Positions 15,159 to 23,132 of a stretch of 37,383 nucleotides of DNA are shown piece after piece. The stretch comes from Candidatus Poribacteria bacterium (GTDB lineage: Bacteria > Poribacteria > WGA-4E > WGA-3G), in contig JAJEBZ010000203.1 in assembly GCA_022822275.1 (NCBI GenBank), forward strand, positions 1 to 37,383, read 5' to 3'. The notes under the pieces are model-generated. The model was not told where the DNA came from. It ran no database searches and was given only the letters and a program-made list of their open reading frames with translations. How positions within the stretch are numbered: the first letter of the stretch is position 1; each line of letters begins with the position of its first letter. The position numbers and the translations under genes are program-made.

Positions 15159-15956
15159 CTATTGTTCTGTTAAAGCACGTAACCTTTCAATTTCTGCTAA
15201 AGCTTCTGCCAGATCAGATTCTAAATCTTTTCGTGCTACTGCTTCCTGTTCCGCGCGGTCCTCAGCGTCTTTCCGCGCAATCGCTTCCTGTTCCGCCCGA
15301 TCCTCAGCATCTTTCCGCGCAATTGCTTCCTGTTCCGCGCGGTCCTCAGCGTTCTCCGCGCGGTCCTCAGCAACATCAGCACGTTCAGTCGGAGTAGGCA
15401 ACCACTCTGACTTGAGCGGATCATACAAACGCAACTCACCAGCAACCTCGGCAAAATCTAATTCCAGCACCTTTGATGGCAAGCGACCATCAACAAATTC
15501 TATTTCTTCGTATTTTCCATCGATTAAGCGATACCCAACAAAACTCGAAACTATCTCACCTAACGGATCATAGATGAAATACTCCTTCACACCAAAGACT
15601 GACGCATATAACCTCTTCTTTTCTCCCAAGTCTTTAGAAATACTACTCGGACTCGCAACCTCTAACACAAAATCTGGAGTGTTCGCCTCCTTCCAAACCA
15701 AGTAAGTATTTCGGAATTTCTTTTCAACGCCAAACACAACAAAGACATCTGGGGAAATACTTTTCCGAGGATCACCTTCAACAAAATACACAAAAAGGTT
15801 ACCCGAAACATATACATCCGACCGAGCCTCAAAATGCCTTTCAAGGACCATAATCGTATTATTCATTACTTTTCTGTGTTTATCTGTTTCTGCCATCGGT
15901 TGACCATCTGATTCCGGATAGAATATCGCCGGCGCAGACAGTATCTTTTTCTGCAT
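15159..15956 (-). CDS. Uma2 family putative endonuclease with C-terminal repeat tail
   Basis: A 265-residue Uma2 (formerly DUF820) protein, a family with a PD-(D/E)XK restriction-endonuclease-like fold and mostly unknown role. Domain motifs are SPDVFVV (around 77-83), PDFVLEVASPSSISKDLGEKKRLY (split between core strand and helix, around 106-129) and GVKEYFIYDPLGE. After about residue 190 the protein carries three 14-residue repeats AEDRAEQEA(I/V)ARKD and a Glu/Arg/Leu-rich end, predicted to form a long charged helix or coiled coil. It has its own consensus promoter (16034-16062) and lies between prfB and lysS, so it looks like an insertion into that cluster. Confidence 0.85.
   Translation of the reverse strand: MQKKILSAPAIFYPESDGQPMAETDKHRKVMNNTIMVLERHFEARSDVYVSGNLFVYFVEGDPRKSISPDVFVVFGVEKKFRNTYLVWKEANTPDFVLEVASPSSISKDLGEKKRLYASVFGVKEYFIYDPLGEIVSSFVGYRLIDGKYEEIEFVDGRLPSKVLELDFAEVAGELRLYDPLKSEWLPTPTERADVAEDRAENAEDRAEQEAIARKDAEDRAEQEAIARKDAEDRAEQEAVARKDLESDLAEALAEIERLRALTEQ
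15225..15350 (-). repeat. 42-bp coding tandem repeat, three copies
   Basis: Three in-frame 42-bp units encode AEDRAEQEAIARKD, AEDRAEQEAIARKD and AEDRAEQEAVARKD in the tail of the Uma2 protein, preceded by a partial AEDRAEN. The DNA units are nearly identical (few synonymous changes such as GCGCGG/GCCCGA), which suggests recent expansion or ongoing copy-number variation. The segment is more GC-rich than its surroundings. Confidence 0.9.
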
Positions 15957-16033
15957 CGTTGCATCCCCCGTATCAAGTTATTCCGTTACAAAGCTCCCAA
16001 ATTCTAACATTCTTACTCTCTACAACCTCTATA

Positions 16034-16062
16034 ATTATACCTACATTTTGACCTCAATGCAA
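16034..16062 (-). promoter_or_regulatory. Sigma-70-type promoter of the Uma2 gene (and possibly lysS)
   Basis: Minus strand: TTGCAT (16062-16057), 17-bp spacer, TATAAT (16039-16034). The -10 is a perfect consensus and the -35 matches 4 of 6. It lies 78 bp before the Uma2 start, in the 147-bp gap after the beta-helix gene. Transcripts from here would run on into lysS. Confidence 0.65.
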
Positions 16063-16103
16063 CTTCAATAATTCATCAAAGTGTTGAAGCCAACAGCCCT
16101 AAG

Positions 16104-17489
16104 TTATTTCCGTTTCAAAGCTCCCCAAGTGAAGACCTTTTTACCAACTGGTGAAACACTAAGAGCATCTTCCGTCAAGGATTGCACACCCATACCCGCA
16201 GCTTTGCTACCGCGTTTCAGTCTATAGTCACCATTGTTAGCATCTACAAATTTCGGGTCAACATCAATGATGTCTTCAAATGTATGTCTATCACCTTCGG
16301 GACCACGATCTATACTATCAATACCATCACGAATATTACATCTCCGGACAGTAGCAATGGGTCCACTTACATATAACTCAGGATGTGATGTTTGCTTGGA
16401 ACTATTACCCCATACAATAGAATCTGTTAGTTTAAACGTAGTGCCACCTAAAAAGGCATTAATGCCACCTCCCTCACCATCTGCTGAATTTTGTGTTATT
16501 GTGCAATACTCCACTAAAACCTCACCAAAAGATGAATCAACTTGAATACCTCCACCAGTATCATACGCAGTATTTTCGGCAATCACACAATCAGATACAT
16601 TAGTTCTTGCAGTTGGACTCGAATAAATCCCTCCACCATATTCCGCAGTATTTCGTGTAATATACGAATCAGTAACATACAATACGGAATGTTCTGCACA
16701 TTCTAAACCGCCGCCCATATTTTCAGATATAAGACAATTTACTACATGCGTACCAGCAAGGGAGAACGAAGTACATACGACACCACGACCTTTGTTTCTT
16801 AACACTTCTGAATCTCTAACTGTTAGACTTACTTGATGATAACAGTATATTCCTGCACCACTATTGTCAGAAACAACACATTTACTCAGAGTCGGTTGAT
16901 AATATGATGATCTAACCGAATAATCAACTTTTCCTTCAAAGTAAACACCACTCCCATAAGATTCCGAACTATTATTTGAGATGGTACTATCCATTACTGT
17001 CATCTCAGAATTAAAACCATAGACACCTCCACCATAACCTGTAAATTTTCCATCCTTTACTGCCCTGTTCTGAGTGATTACACAGTTCTTTATGGTCGGA
17101 GACGCATCGTTACAATATATCCCACCCCCAAAAGAATGACGACCATTCATAATCGTGAACCCATCCAATTCTGCGTCTGTTGTCTCTCCATTCTCGAATA
17201 TAAACCCGCTCGTCAATGGAGTTCTTTCACAGTCTATAATTGTCAATGCTGCCCCGTTTGCTGATTTAACAGTGATTTCTTTCCCCTTAAAATCTATATT
17301 CACATTTCCGTTACCCTTGTAAGTACCACTTTCCACAAGAACAGTATCTCCATCCGCTGCAGCATCAATCCCAGATTGAATAGTCGGTTGATCATTAGGA
17401 ACAACGATTGTCGCCGCATCCAACGGAATATTCACAAGTAATATACTAATAATAACCACCATGTAAACGTAGAACCTATAACGATCCAT
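16104..17489 (-). CDS. Secreted right-handed parallel beta-helix repeat protein
   Basis: A 461-residue secreted protein. A signal peptide covers about 1-26 (FYVYMVVIISILLVNIPLDA). The mature part opens with IVVPNDQPTIQSGIDAAADGDTV (start of a pectate-lyase-like or DUF1565-type helix) and continues with repeated coils such as GGGIYCNDASPTIKNCVI, GGGIYSSPTARTNVSDCVI and GGGIQVDSSFGEVLVEYCTI. No catalytic residues can be named, so polysaccharide binding or surface structure is as likely as lyase activity. The tail VSPVGKKVFTWGALKRK resembles the tails of the three LamG proteins. The start at 17489 was chosen because the upstream TTG at 17501 forms part of its GGAGG ribosome site. It lies 22 bp after prfB. 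Confidence 0.85.
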   Translation of the reverse strand: MDRYRFYVYMVVIISILLVNIPLDAATIVVPNDQPTIQSGIDAAADGDTVLVESGTYKGNGNVNIDFKGKEITVKSANGAALTIIDCERTPLTSGFIFENGETTDAELDGFTIMNGRHSFGGGIYCNDASPTIKNCVITQNRAVKDGKFTGYGGGVYGFNSEMTVMDSTISNNSSESYGSGVYFEGKVDYSVRSSYYQPTLSKCVVSDNSGAGIYCYHQVSLTVRDSEVLRNKGRGVVCTSFSLAGTHVVNCLISENMGGGLECAEHSVLYVTDSYITRNTAEYGGGIYSSPTARTNVSDCVIAENTAYDTGGGIQVDSSFGEVLVEYCTITQNSADGEGGGINAFLGGTTFKLTDSIVWGNSSKQTSHPELYVSGPIATVRRCNIRDGIDSIDRGPEGDRHTFEDIIDVDPKFVDANNGDYRLKRGSKAAGMGVQSLTEDALSVSPVGKKVFTWGALKRK

Positions 17490-17511
17490 GTTTTCCTCCA
17501 ATCTAAGCTTA

Positions 17512-18619
17512 TCATTTAGTTTCTGTAGGTTTCATCTTCAAAAAACTCTCAATAAACACATCAATTTCACCATTCAAGACAGCATCAACATTGCCAGTTT
17601 CAACATTAGTTCTGGTATCCTTCACGCGTTGGTACGGATGTAATACATAAGAACGGATTTGGCTGCCGAAGTCTATATCTCGTCTCTCAGGCTGAAGTTT
17701 AGCAAGTTCTTCCTCCTGCTGCGCCCTAAAATGATTGTATAAACGCGAACGAAGTACCTTCATAGCAGTCTCACGATTTCTGTGTTGTGAACGCTCATTT
17801 TGGCATTGAACCGTAATGTTCGTCGGCAAATGTGTAATACGAACCGCAGAATCTGTCACATTGACATGCTGACCACCCGCACCACTCGCACGATAGCAAT
17901 CAATCCGAAGATCTTCAGCATTGATCTCTATCTCAACACTATCGTCAATTTCAGGCGTAACTTTCACCGCAGCAAAAGATGTATGCCTGCGTTTGTTATA
18001 GTCAAACGGGGAAAGCCGCACAAGCCGATGAACACCGGATTCTGCCTTCAGGTAACCATAGGCAAGTGGACCTTTCACCAAAAAAGTCGCACCTTTGATA
18101 CCTGCTTCATCACCTGCAGTCAGATCAACGACCTCAGTCGTATAACCGCGCTGGTCACACCAACGCAGATACATACGCATCAACATGCCAGCCCAATCCT
18201 GCGCATCAACGCCACCCGCACCCGGATGAATGCTCAGAATCGCACTGTTCTCATCAAACTCACCATCCAGCATAATTTGGAGTTCAAGCTTCTCAAACTT
18301 CTTATTAACAACTGATAAACCGTTCTGAATCTCTGTCTCTAAACTCGGTTCATCTTCTTCAATACCAAGTTCAAGTAACGTCTGTAGATCATCAATTGCA
18401 CTGCTTAACTTGTCATATTCTCCGATTTCCTCTTTCAGAACAGAGATACGCTGATGTACAGTTTGGATTCGCTGAGAGTTACCCCAAAAACCTGTAGACA
18501 TCGCTTCTTTTTCAAGTTCTTCTAATTCCTTCTGTTTCGTCGGAAGGTCAAAGATACCCCCGAAGCTCATGAAGCCTCGTAGTAACTAAATCGACTTCCG
18601 GCTTTAAATCTGTTAACAT
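17512..18619 (-). CDS. prfB: Peptide chain release factor 2, with programmed +1 frameshift
   Basis: Terminates translation at UGA and UAA. The gene is in two frames. The zero frame starts at 18619 (ribosome site AGGAG) and encodes 23 residues, MLTDLKPEVDLVTTRLHELR then GYL, ending at an in-frame TGA (18550-18548). A +1 shift that skips T18550 continues as DLPTKQKELEELEKE to 17512, giving about 368 residues, close to E. coli RF2 (365). RF2 hallmarks are the anticodon-mimic SPF in VRLSPFDYNKRR and the GGQ motif in SGAGGQHVNVTDSA. A continuous frame from an ATG at 18570 exists but lacks the conserved N-terminus. The start is 11 bp from the lnt stop. Confidence 0.96.
18547..18562 (-). promoter_or_regulatory. 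RF2 autoregulatory +1 frameshift site
   Basis: Minus strand reads CGG GGG TAT CTT TGA C. This has the Shine-Dalgarno-like GGGGG, the slippery CTT codon and the TGA-C stop context of the classical prfB site. Low RF2 slows termination at TGA and allows tRNA-Leu to slip +1, completing RF2 synthesis. Spacing and bases match the E. coli arrangement almost exactly. Confidence 0.95.
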
Positions 18620-18629
18620 TGATCTCCTC

Positions 18630-20198
18630 TTATTCTGCAGGGTCAGTTAGTTTGACGATATAATAATGGTTCAACAGCCGATAAACAATCCAAGATATAC
18701 AAATAACAAAACAAAGTATCGGCAACCAATCACCAAAACGTGTATATATTGTTTTTTTCTTATCAGATAATTCCACATTCGCAACCAAGTGTTCTTCTGT
18801 CGTCCCAGGTGTCACAAACCCAGTCGTTATCCGACCGATTCTATCAACCGCACATGAGTAACCACCATTTGCACACCTAAACACAGCAATCCGATTCTCT
18901 ACAGCACGAAACGGTGCCATCGCCAAATGCAATTCAGGAAACGCAGTACCAGAAAACCATGCATCGTTCGTTAGAATACCCATCATATCTGCTCCCTTTC
19001 TAACAAACTGACGGAAATGATCCGGAAAGGCTGACTCAAAGCATATTGATGTACCTACTTCTAACACCGTTTCATTAACTTCTGAAATAGGCAGGACTTC
19101 AATAGTTTTTCCATGTGCATAAGGTCGAAATTGAATGAAATTCGGTAGAAAATCGCCCAGCGGAACATATTCTCCAAAAGGCACCAACTTCATCTTAGCA
19201 TACTTACCAACAATCTTCCCTTCTGAAGACATTGAAACCACACGGTTATATAAATCTCCCATCACATCAAGATCTGTCGCACCAATCAGCATTGGTAACT
19301 TGCCAATATTTTGATGCATACGCTCAAAATACTTGTGGTATCCTTCCAACTCTCCCGATAATATCTGACCACTTACTGCTGTCTCGGGCCAAACAATTAT
19401 ATCTGGACCTTCACCCGCAACTTGCTCTGTCAGATTCAGATACTTTGAGAATATCTTAGGAAAACTATCCTGTTTCCATTTCTCAAGTTGTGAAATGTTA
19501 CCGGGAACAAGGGCAACCTTTACCGCATTTCCCGATGCAGCTTGTCCTTTACCAATCACGACATAACCGTATACAAGCGTTGCTATAGCGAGAATACAAG
19601 GGACAGCAAATGCAATGATCTCCTTACGTAAAGCGTGTCTATTCCGAATAAATGTAACAATGCCAGCGTTAAAAAACACGATCACAAAACTCACACCATA
19701 GACACCTGTGAGTGATGCAATCTGAATACCTGGTAAATAGTTCCACTGTGAATACCCCATGAAACCCCACGGAAAACCAGTAAGTAACCAACCGCGCACC
19801 CATTCTAAACTCACCCAAACTACAGCAACACTTGTCGGATATAATATCCCCGATTGCCACGACATCCGATGCACAAACAACGCAAATACTGCAATATAGA
19901 GTGCTGTATAACCAACTAATAGCAGGTATCCAAGAGCTGTCGTAAAGATGTTTGCATAAGGATAAAGAAGTGCAATGGCAATTAACAAAACAGCGAAAAA
20001 TACCAGCCCTGATACATAACCTATACGAAACGCTGCCTTCCAATCCTCAGCACACTCAAGTGCTAACAGCAAAGGAACTAAGCTCACCCATGCAAATGGA
20101 AAGAAATTAATACTGGGAAAACTACAGAACAATAATACCCCAGAACCTACTGCAAGCAAATATCTATAGCGTTTAATGAGATTCAAAATGTCTTCCAC
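18630..20198 (-). CDS. lnt: Apolipoprotein N-acyltransferase
   Basis: Adds the third acyl chain to the N-terminal cysteine of lipoproteins in the inner membrane. The 522-residue protein has about six N-terminal membrane segments (10-190), then a periplasmic nitrilase-type domain, then a C-terminal membrane segment (LPILCFVICISWIVYRLL). The catalytic triad is visible: Glu272 in VWPETAVSG, Lys335 in GKYAKMKLVPFGEYVPL, and Cys386 in GTSICFES. Length matches E. coli Lnt (512). It has a good promoter (20223-20251), and the following prfB begins 11 bp after its stop, so the two are probably one transcript. Its presence fits the lol genes and the lipoprotein found elsewhere in the window. Confidence 0.95.
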   Translation of the reverse strand: MEDILNLIKRYRYLLAVGSGVLLFCSFPSINFFPFAWVSLVPLLLALECAEDWKAAFRIGYVSGLVFFAVLLIAIALLYPYANIFTTALGYLLLVGYTALYIAVFALFVHRMSWQSGILYPTSVAVVWVSLEWVRGWLLTGFPWGFMGYSQWNYLPGIQIASLTGVYGVSFVIVFFNAGIVTFIRNRHALRKEIIAFAVPCILAIATLVYGYVVIGKGQAASGNAVKVALVPGNISQLEKWKQDSFPKIFSKYLNLTEQVAGEGPDIIVWPETAVSGQILSGELEGYHKYFERMHQNIGKLPMLIGATDLDVMGDLYNRVVSMSSEGKIVGKYAKMKLVPFGEYVPLGDFLPNFIQFRPYAHGKTIEVLPISEVNETVLEVGTSICFESAFPDHFRQFVRKGADMMGILTNDAWFSGTAFPELHLAMAPFRAVENRIAVFRCANGGYSCAVDRIGRITTGFVTPGTTEEHLVANVELSDKKKTIYTRFGDWLPILCFVICISWIVYRLLNHYYIVKLTDPAE

Positions 20199-20222
20199 TG
20201 GAAAGATGTAAATGATGAAAAT

Positions 20223-20251
20223 ATACTAACACATCATTCCTCTCATGTCAA
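20223..20251 (-). promoter_or_regulatory. Sigma-70-type promoter of lnt-prfB
   Basis: Minus strand: perfect -35 TTGACA (20251-20246), 17-bp spacer, and TAGTAT (20228-20223; 4 of 6 to consensus). It is 25 bp before the lnt ATG, so the leader would be short. Confidence 0.6.
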
Positions 20252-20341
20252 CCTAATTGTTAAACAGACCAGAGGCATTCAATCAAGGCAAAAAAACGTG
20301 ATTTACACAAAACGCGTAACTTCAGAATCACGGATGACACA

Positions 20342-20368
20342 GATTACGCGGATTACGCGGATTACGCG
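20342..20368. repeat. 9-bp tandem repeat in the lnt / ABC permease divergent gap
   Basis: Three exact copies of GATTACGCG. Nearby, GATAAGAC (about 20369) and GTCTTATC (about 20440) form a wider inverted pair. The rest of the 358-bp divergent intergenic region (20199-20556) shows only the two candidate promoters and no gene. Confidence 0.85.
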
Positions 20369-20485
20369 GATAAGACCTTTATATCAAGTCGTATACCATA
20401 GATAATGCATATCCTGAGCAAAACATCAAATAGCAGAAGTCTTATCCCGATGAATGCCAAAAGACATTCATATCAAAGAATTATA

Positions 20486-20514
20486 TTGACTATTAATCAG
20501 TTGTACTCTAATTT
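20486..20514 (+). promoter_or_regulatory. Candidate promoter of the MacB-type permease
   Basis: TTGACT (20486-20491), 17-bp spacer, TAATTT (20509-20514), about 43 bp before the chosen start codon. The -35 matches 5 of 6, the -10 is weaker. Confidence 0.45.
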
Positions 20515-20556
20515 GGTACAATACAATTTTTGTTCAACTCTATTTGGAGAGACAAC

Positions 20557-21858
20557 ATGCGAATAATTGAAGGATTACTTGTAGGTATATCTGCAATTCG
20601 TTCTAATAAAATGCGTTCCTTACTGACGATGCTTGGAATTATCATCGGTGTGGCTTCCGTGCTTGCAATGATCTCCATTGGAGATGGGGCAAAAGAGATT
20701 GTGTTGCGCGACGCACAAAAACTTGGCGGTGCAAACCAATTCACTATCTACCGAACTTGGTACAAACAGGTAGGAACACGATGGGTAAGAATCCGTAGTA
20801 ATGAATATATGGACTACGATGACGTAAAAGCAATTGAAGCAGAATGTCCAACAGTGAAGGCAGTAACCCCACGGATACCTGAATGGAGAGGGGCTTTAGT
20901 CCAAGCTGCTGGTGGTGCAGAAGCACGCGCAGGCTATAACGGTGTTGATGCTACATACAATACCGCTATGGATTGGAAAATGCAGGAAGGTAGATTTATA
21001 ACAGACGAAGATGTTGAGAACGCAACGACTGTTTGTGTACTCGGGGCGGAGGTAGCAGTTGATCTGTTCGGGGAAAAATCACCGCTCGGAAAAGAGATCA
21101 AGATAGCAAGAGGAGATGGACGCTATGACCGTTGGGGACGTAGAGACAGTTCACGAACTACCGAACGTTTTACTGTGGTTGGCACAATGACTCCACGCGG
21201 GAGAAGTCTACGTTTTGGATGGAGCTATGACGGGCTTGTCTTTATGCCAGTCACCACCACTCAAGAACGGTTTACAGGGAATGATAGAATACAAGATGTT
21301 GTCGTTTATGCAAATACCGTTGAAGATGTACCAAAGGCAATAGAAGAAGTAAAAGCTGTTATTCGTAAACGACATAGAAACCGAGATGGCTTCATCAGAG
21401 TCTTTGATATGCGCGAAGGGATGGCACAACTGGAAAAAATTAGCAAGATGATTAAAATTGCATTAGGGAGTATTGCCGGGTTTTCTCTACTTGTTGGCGG
21501 TATCGGCATAATGAACATGATGCTTGTAGCAGTGACTGAACGCACACGTGAGATTGGACTACGCAAAGCACTCGGCGCAACACGGTTAGACATCCTAATC
21601 CAATTTCTAATGGAATCCATTGTAATGTGTGGTTTAGGAGGATTGATAGGTATAGGCTTAGGGGTCTTTGCTGGGCAAGGTATGTCAATACTTGCAGTCA
21701 AAATTGCAAAGATCGTCCCTGAATGGCCCTCCATTGTTTCAACAAATTGGGTCTTGATTTCAATCTCATTTTCAGCGTTAATTGGTATCTCGTTTGGACT
21801 ATATCCAGCAATAAAAGCGTCATCTCTATCACCGATTGAAGCATTGCGTACAGAATAA
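20557..21858 (+). CDS. MacB-type ABC transporter permease
   Basis: A 433-residue inner-membrane permease. The N-terminus MRIIEGLLVGISAIRSNKMRSLLTMLGIIIGVASVLAMISIGDGA contains the first membrane segment and the MacB_PCD start (a long signature, quoted here only by its ends: MRIIEGLLVG and MISIGDGA). A large periplasmic domain follows (about 45-290), then an FtsX domain with three segments (FSLLVGGIGIMNMMLVAV, TREIGLRKALGAT, and the end FGLYPAIKASSLSPIEALRTE). The start at 20557 has GGAGAG 7 bp upstream; the open frame begins earlier at 20530 without such support. No ATPase or periplasmic adaptor gene lies next to it, so its partner must be encoded elsewhere. Export of a macrolide-like compound, peptide or lipoprotein cannot be distinguished. 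Confidence 0.85.
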   Translation: MRIIEGLLVGISAIRSNKMRSLLTMLGIIIGVASVLAMISIGDGAKEIVLRDAQKLGGANQFTIYRTWYKQVGTRWVRIRSNEYMDYDDVKAIEAECPTVKAVTPRIPEWRGALVQAAGGAEARAGYNGVDATYNTAMDWKMQEGRFITDEDVENATTVCVLGAEVAVDLFGEKSPLGKEIKIARGDGRYDRWGRRDSSRTTERFTVVGTMTPRGRSLRFGWSYDGLVFMPVTTTQERFTGNDRIQDVVVYANTVEDVPKAIEEVKAVIRKRHRNRDGFIRVFDMREGMAQLEKISKMIKIALGSIAGFSLLVGGIGIMNMMLVAVTERTREIGLRKALGATRLDILIQFLMESIVMCGLGGLIGIGLGVFAGQGMSILAVKIAKIVPEWPSIVSTNWVLISISFSALIGISFGLYPAIKASSLSPIEALRTE

Positions 21859-21907
21859 ACAACTTTATGAACTATCTACTTTCTGAATTATAACAACGGA
21901 GAACTCT

Positions 21908-21988
21908 ATGCAACGATTGGATATTCTACACCCATCTATTGATGATTACTTACTTGATATAATTCCGGAACGCGATGAAATGGTCTGA
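21908..21988 (+). pseudogene. Decayed O-methyltransferase N-terminus (26 codons)
   Basis: A 26-codon frame with a good ribosome site (GGAG before ATG) encodes MQRLDILHPSIDDYL followed by LDIIPERDEMV and a TGA. The pattern of a short N-terminal helix, Y-L-x-x-(I/L)-x-P-x-R-D resembles the start of family 3 (caffeoyl-CoA type) O-methyltransferases. The expected continuation is missing, and the next gene starts 43 bp later. It is most likely a remnant left after a deletion; a genuine small peptide is the alternative. Confidence 0.45.
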
Positions 21989-22031
21989 CGTATCAGGCGT
22001 AGTGAAAAACTAATTATGAGGATTATTACAC

Positions 22032-22295
22032 ATGACTACGATGAAATGTCCCAGATGCAGTTCTGAAAAAATCATGCCTAACTTACAAATTAGAGATCGA
22101 GCTGAATCCTTATTATTTGACGAAGACTTAGAAGTTGTGGTAGATAGTAAACCAAGTGCAGTATTCTTCAAGGGAACTCATTACGAAGCTTTGAGAGCAA
22201 CGGTCTGCGGTGAATGCGGATACGTTAGTCTTTCAGTGAAAAATCCTAAAGCATTATGGAATGCCTATTCACAAAAAAAGGATGATAAGGACTAA
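22032..22295 (+). CDS. Small zinc-ribbon protein
   Basis: An 87-residue protein with two cysteine knuckles, KCPRCSSEK (Cys at about 6 and 9) and VCGECGYVSL (Cys at about 58 and 61), predicted to bind one zinc. Between them is a segment of hydrophobic strands and an acidic stretch (LLFDEDLEVVVD). No other domain is recognised and the function is unknown. The start at 22032 has GAGG about 10 bp upstream. Its stop is 3 bp before the following dioxygenase gene, so the two are probably co-transcribed. Confidence 0.75.
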   Translation: MTTMKCPRCSSEKIMPNLQIRDRAESLLFDEDLEVVVDSKPSAVFFKGTHYEALRATVCGECGYVSLSVKNPKALWNAYSQKKDDKD

Positions 22296-22298
22296 AAA

Positions 22299-23132
22299 AT
22301 GCCAATACTAACACAAGCACATCATGATCATTTTGATGAATTCGGTTACATGGTTGTTGAAGATGCAGTTCCAATTGACCTGTGTGAAGCGGTTGTTGAC
22401 GGGATATTCTCGTTCTTGGAAATGGACCCATCTAACCCAAATGGCTGGTATCGCGCTCCACATAAACCTGGTGCCGGCATGGTAGAAATGTATTTTCATC
22501 AAGCTATGTGGAACGTCTATCAACATCCCCCGATATATCAGATTTACAAGGAAGTTTATGGGACAGAAAGAATCTGGGTTCACATAGACAGAGTCAACAT
22601 GAAACCACCAAAACACCCCGACCATCCTGATTGGGACCATTTAGGGATGTATCATTGGGACGCGGACACTTCAAAACTGCCGGTAAAGTTTCAAACACAA
22701 GGTGTTCTATTCTTGAGAGATACCTTAGATAATCAAGGTTCTTTTGTATGTTGGCCCGGTGCACACAAGTCACTGCTTGACAAAGAGAATCCGTGGGTCC
22801 CAGAACTTACACCGCAGGTATATAGGGAAAAATTCATACAGGTACCAGCGAAGGCAGGCTCGCTCCTTATCTGGCATATTGCACTTCCACATGGCAATGG
22901 ACGCAATACCTCCGACAAACCGAGATTAGCACAATACATGAACTATTATCCCGCACCAAACCCAATGAATGAAAAGAAACGTCAGGAACGAATTACATTG
23001 TGGAAAGAACGAAGAGCGTTAGGGCACGGTCCTTATCCCGGTGATCCAAGGGGATGGGAAGCGAAAAACTACGGATCACCGGAATTAACACCGTTAGGAA
23101 GAAAGTTGTTAGGACTTGATCTCTGGGATTAA
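22299..23132 (+). CDS. Phytanoyl-CoA dioxygenase (PhyH) family protein
   Basis: A 277-residue Fe(II)/2-oxoglutarate-dependent oxygenase of the PhyH family, which hydroxylates diverse small molecules. Family features: N-terminal FDEFGYMVVEDAVP, the HxD iron ligands in MYHWDADTS (His119, Asp121), the distal His198 in ALPHGNGRN and the 2-oxoglutarate-binding Arg209 in SDKPRLAQYMNYYP. The substrate cannot be predicted; PhyH paralogues are numerous in some uncultured marine lineages. Its stop codon overlaps the stop of the convergent LamG gene by 4 bp (TTAA shared), leaving no room for a terminator between them. Confidence 0.9.
   Translation: MPILTQAHHDHFDEFGYMVVEDAVPIDLCEAVVDGIFSFLEMDPSNPNGWYRAPHKPGAGMVEMYFHQAMWNVYQHPPIYQIYKEVYGTERIWVHIDRVNMKPPKHPDHPDWDHLGMYHWDADTSKLPVKFQTQGVLFLRDTLDNQGSFVCWPGAHKSLLDKENPWVPELTPQVYREKFIQVPAKAGSLLIWHIALPHGNGRNTSDKPRLAQYMNYYPAPNPMNEKKRQERITLWKERRALGHGPYPGDPRGWEAKNYGSPELTPLGRKLLGLDLWD

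Noticed and set aside
18547-18570. ATG at 18570 as the prfB start
   Set aside because: It would delete the conserved RF2 N-terminus; the upstream frame with CTT TGA C shows a programmed frameshift instead.
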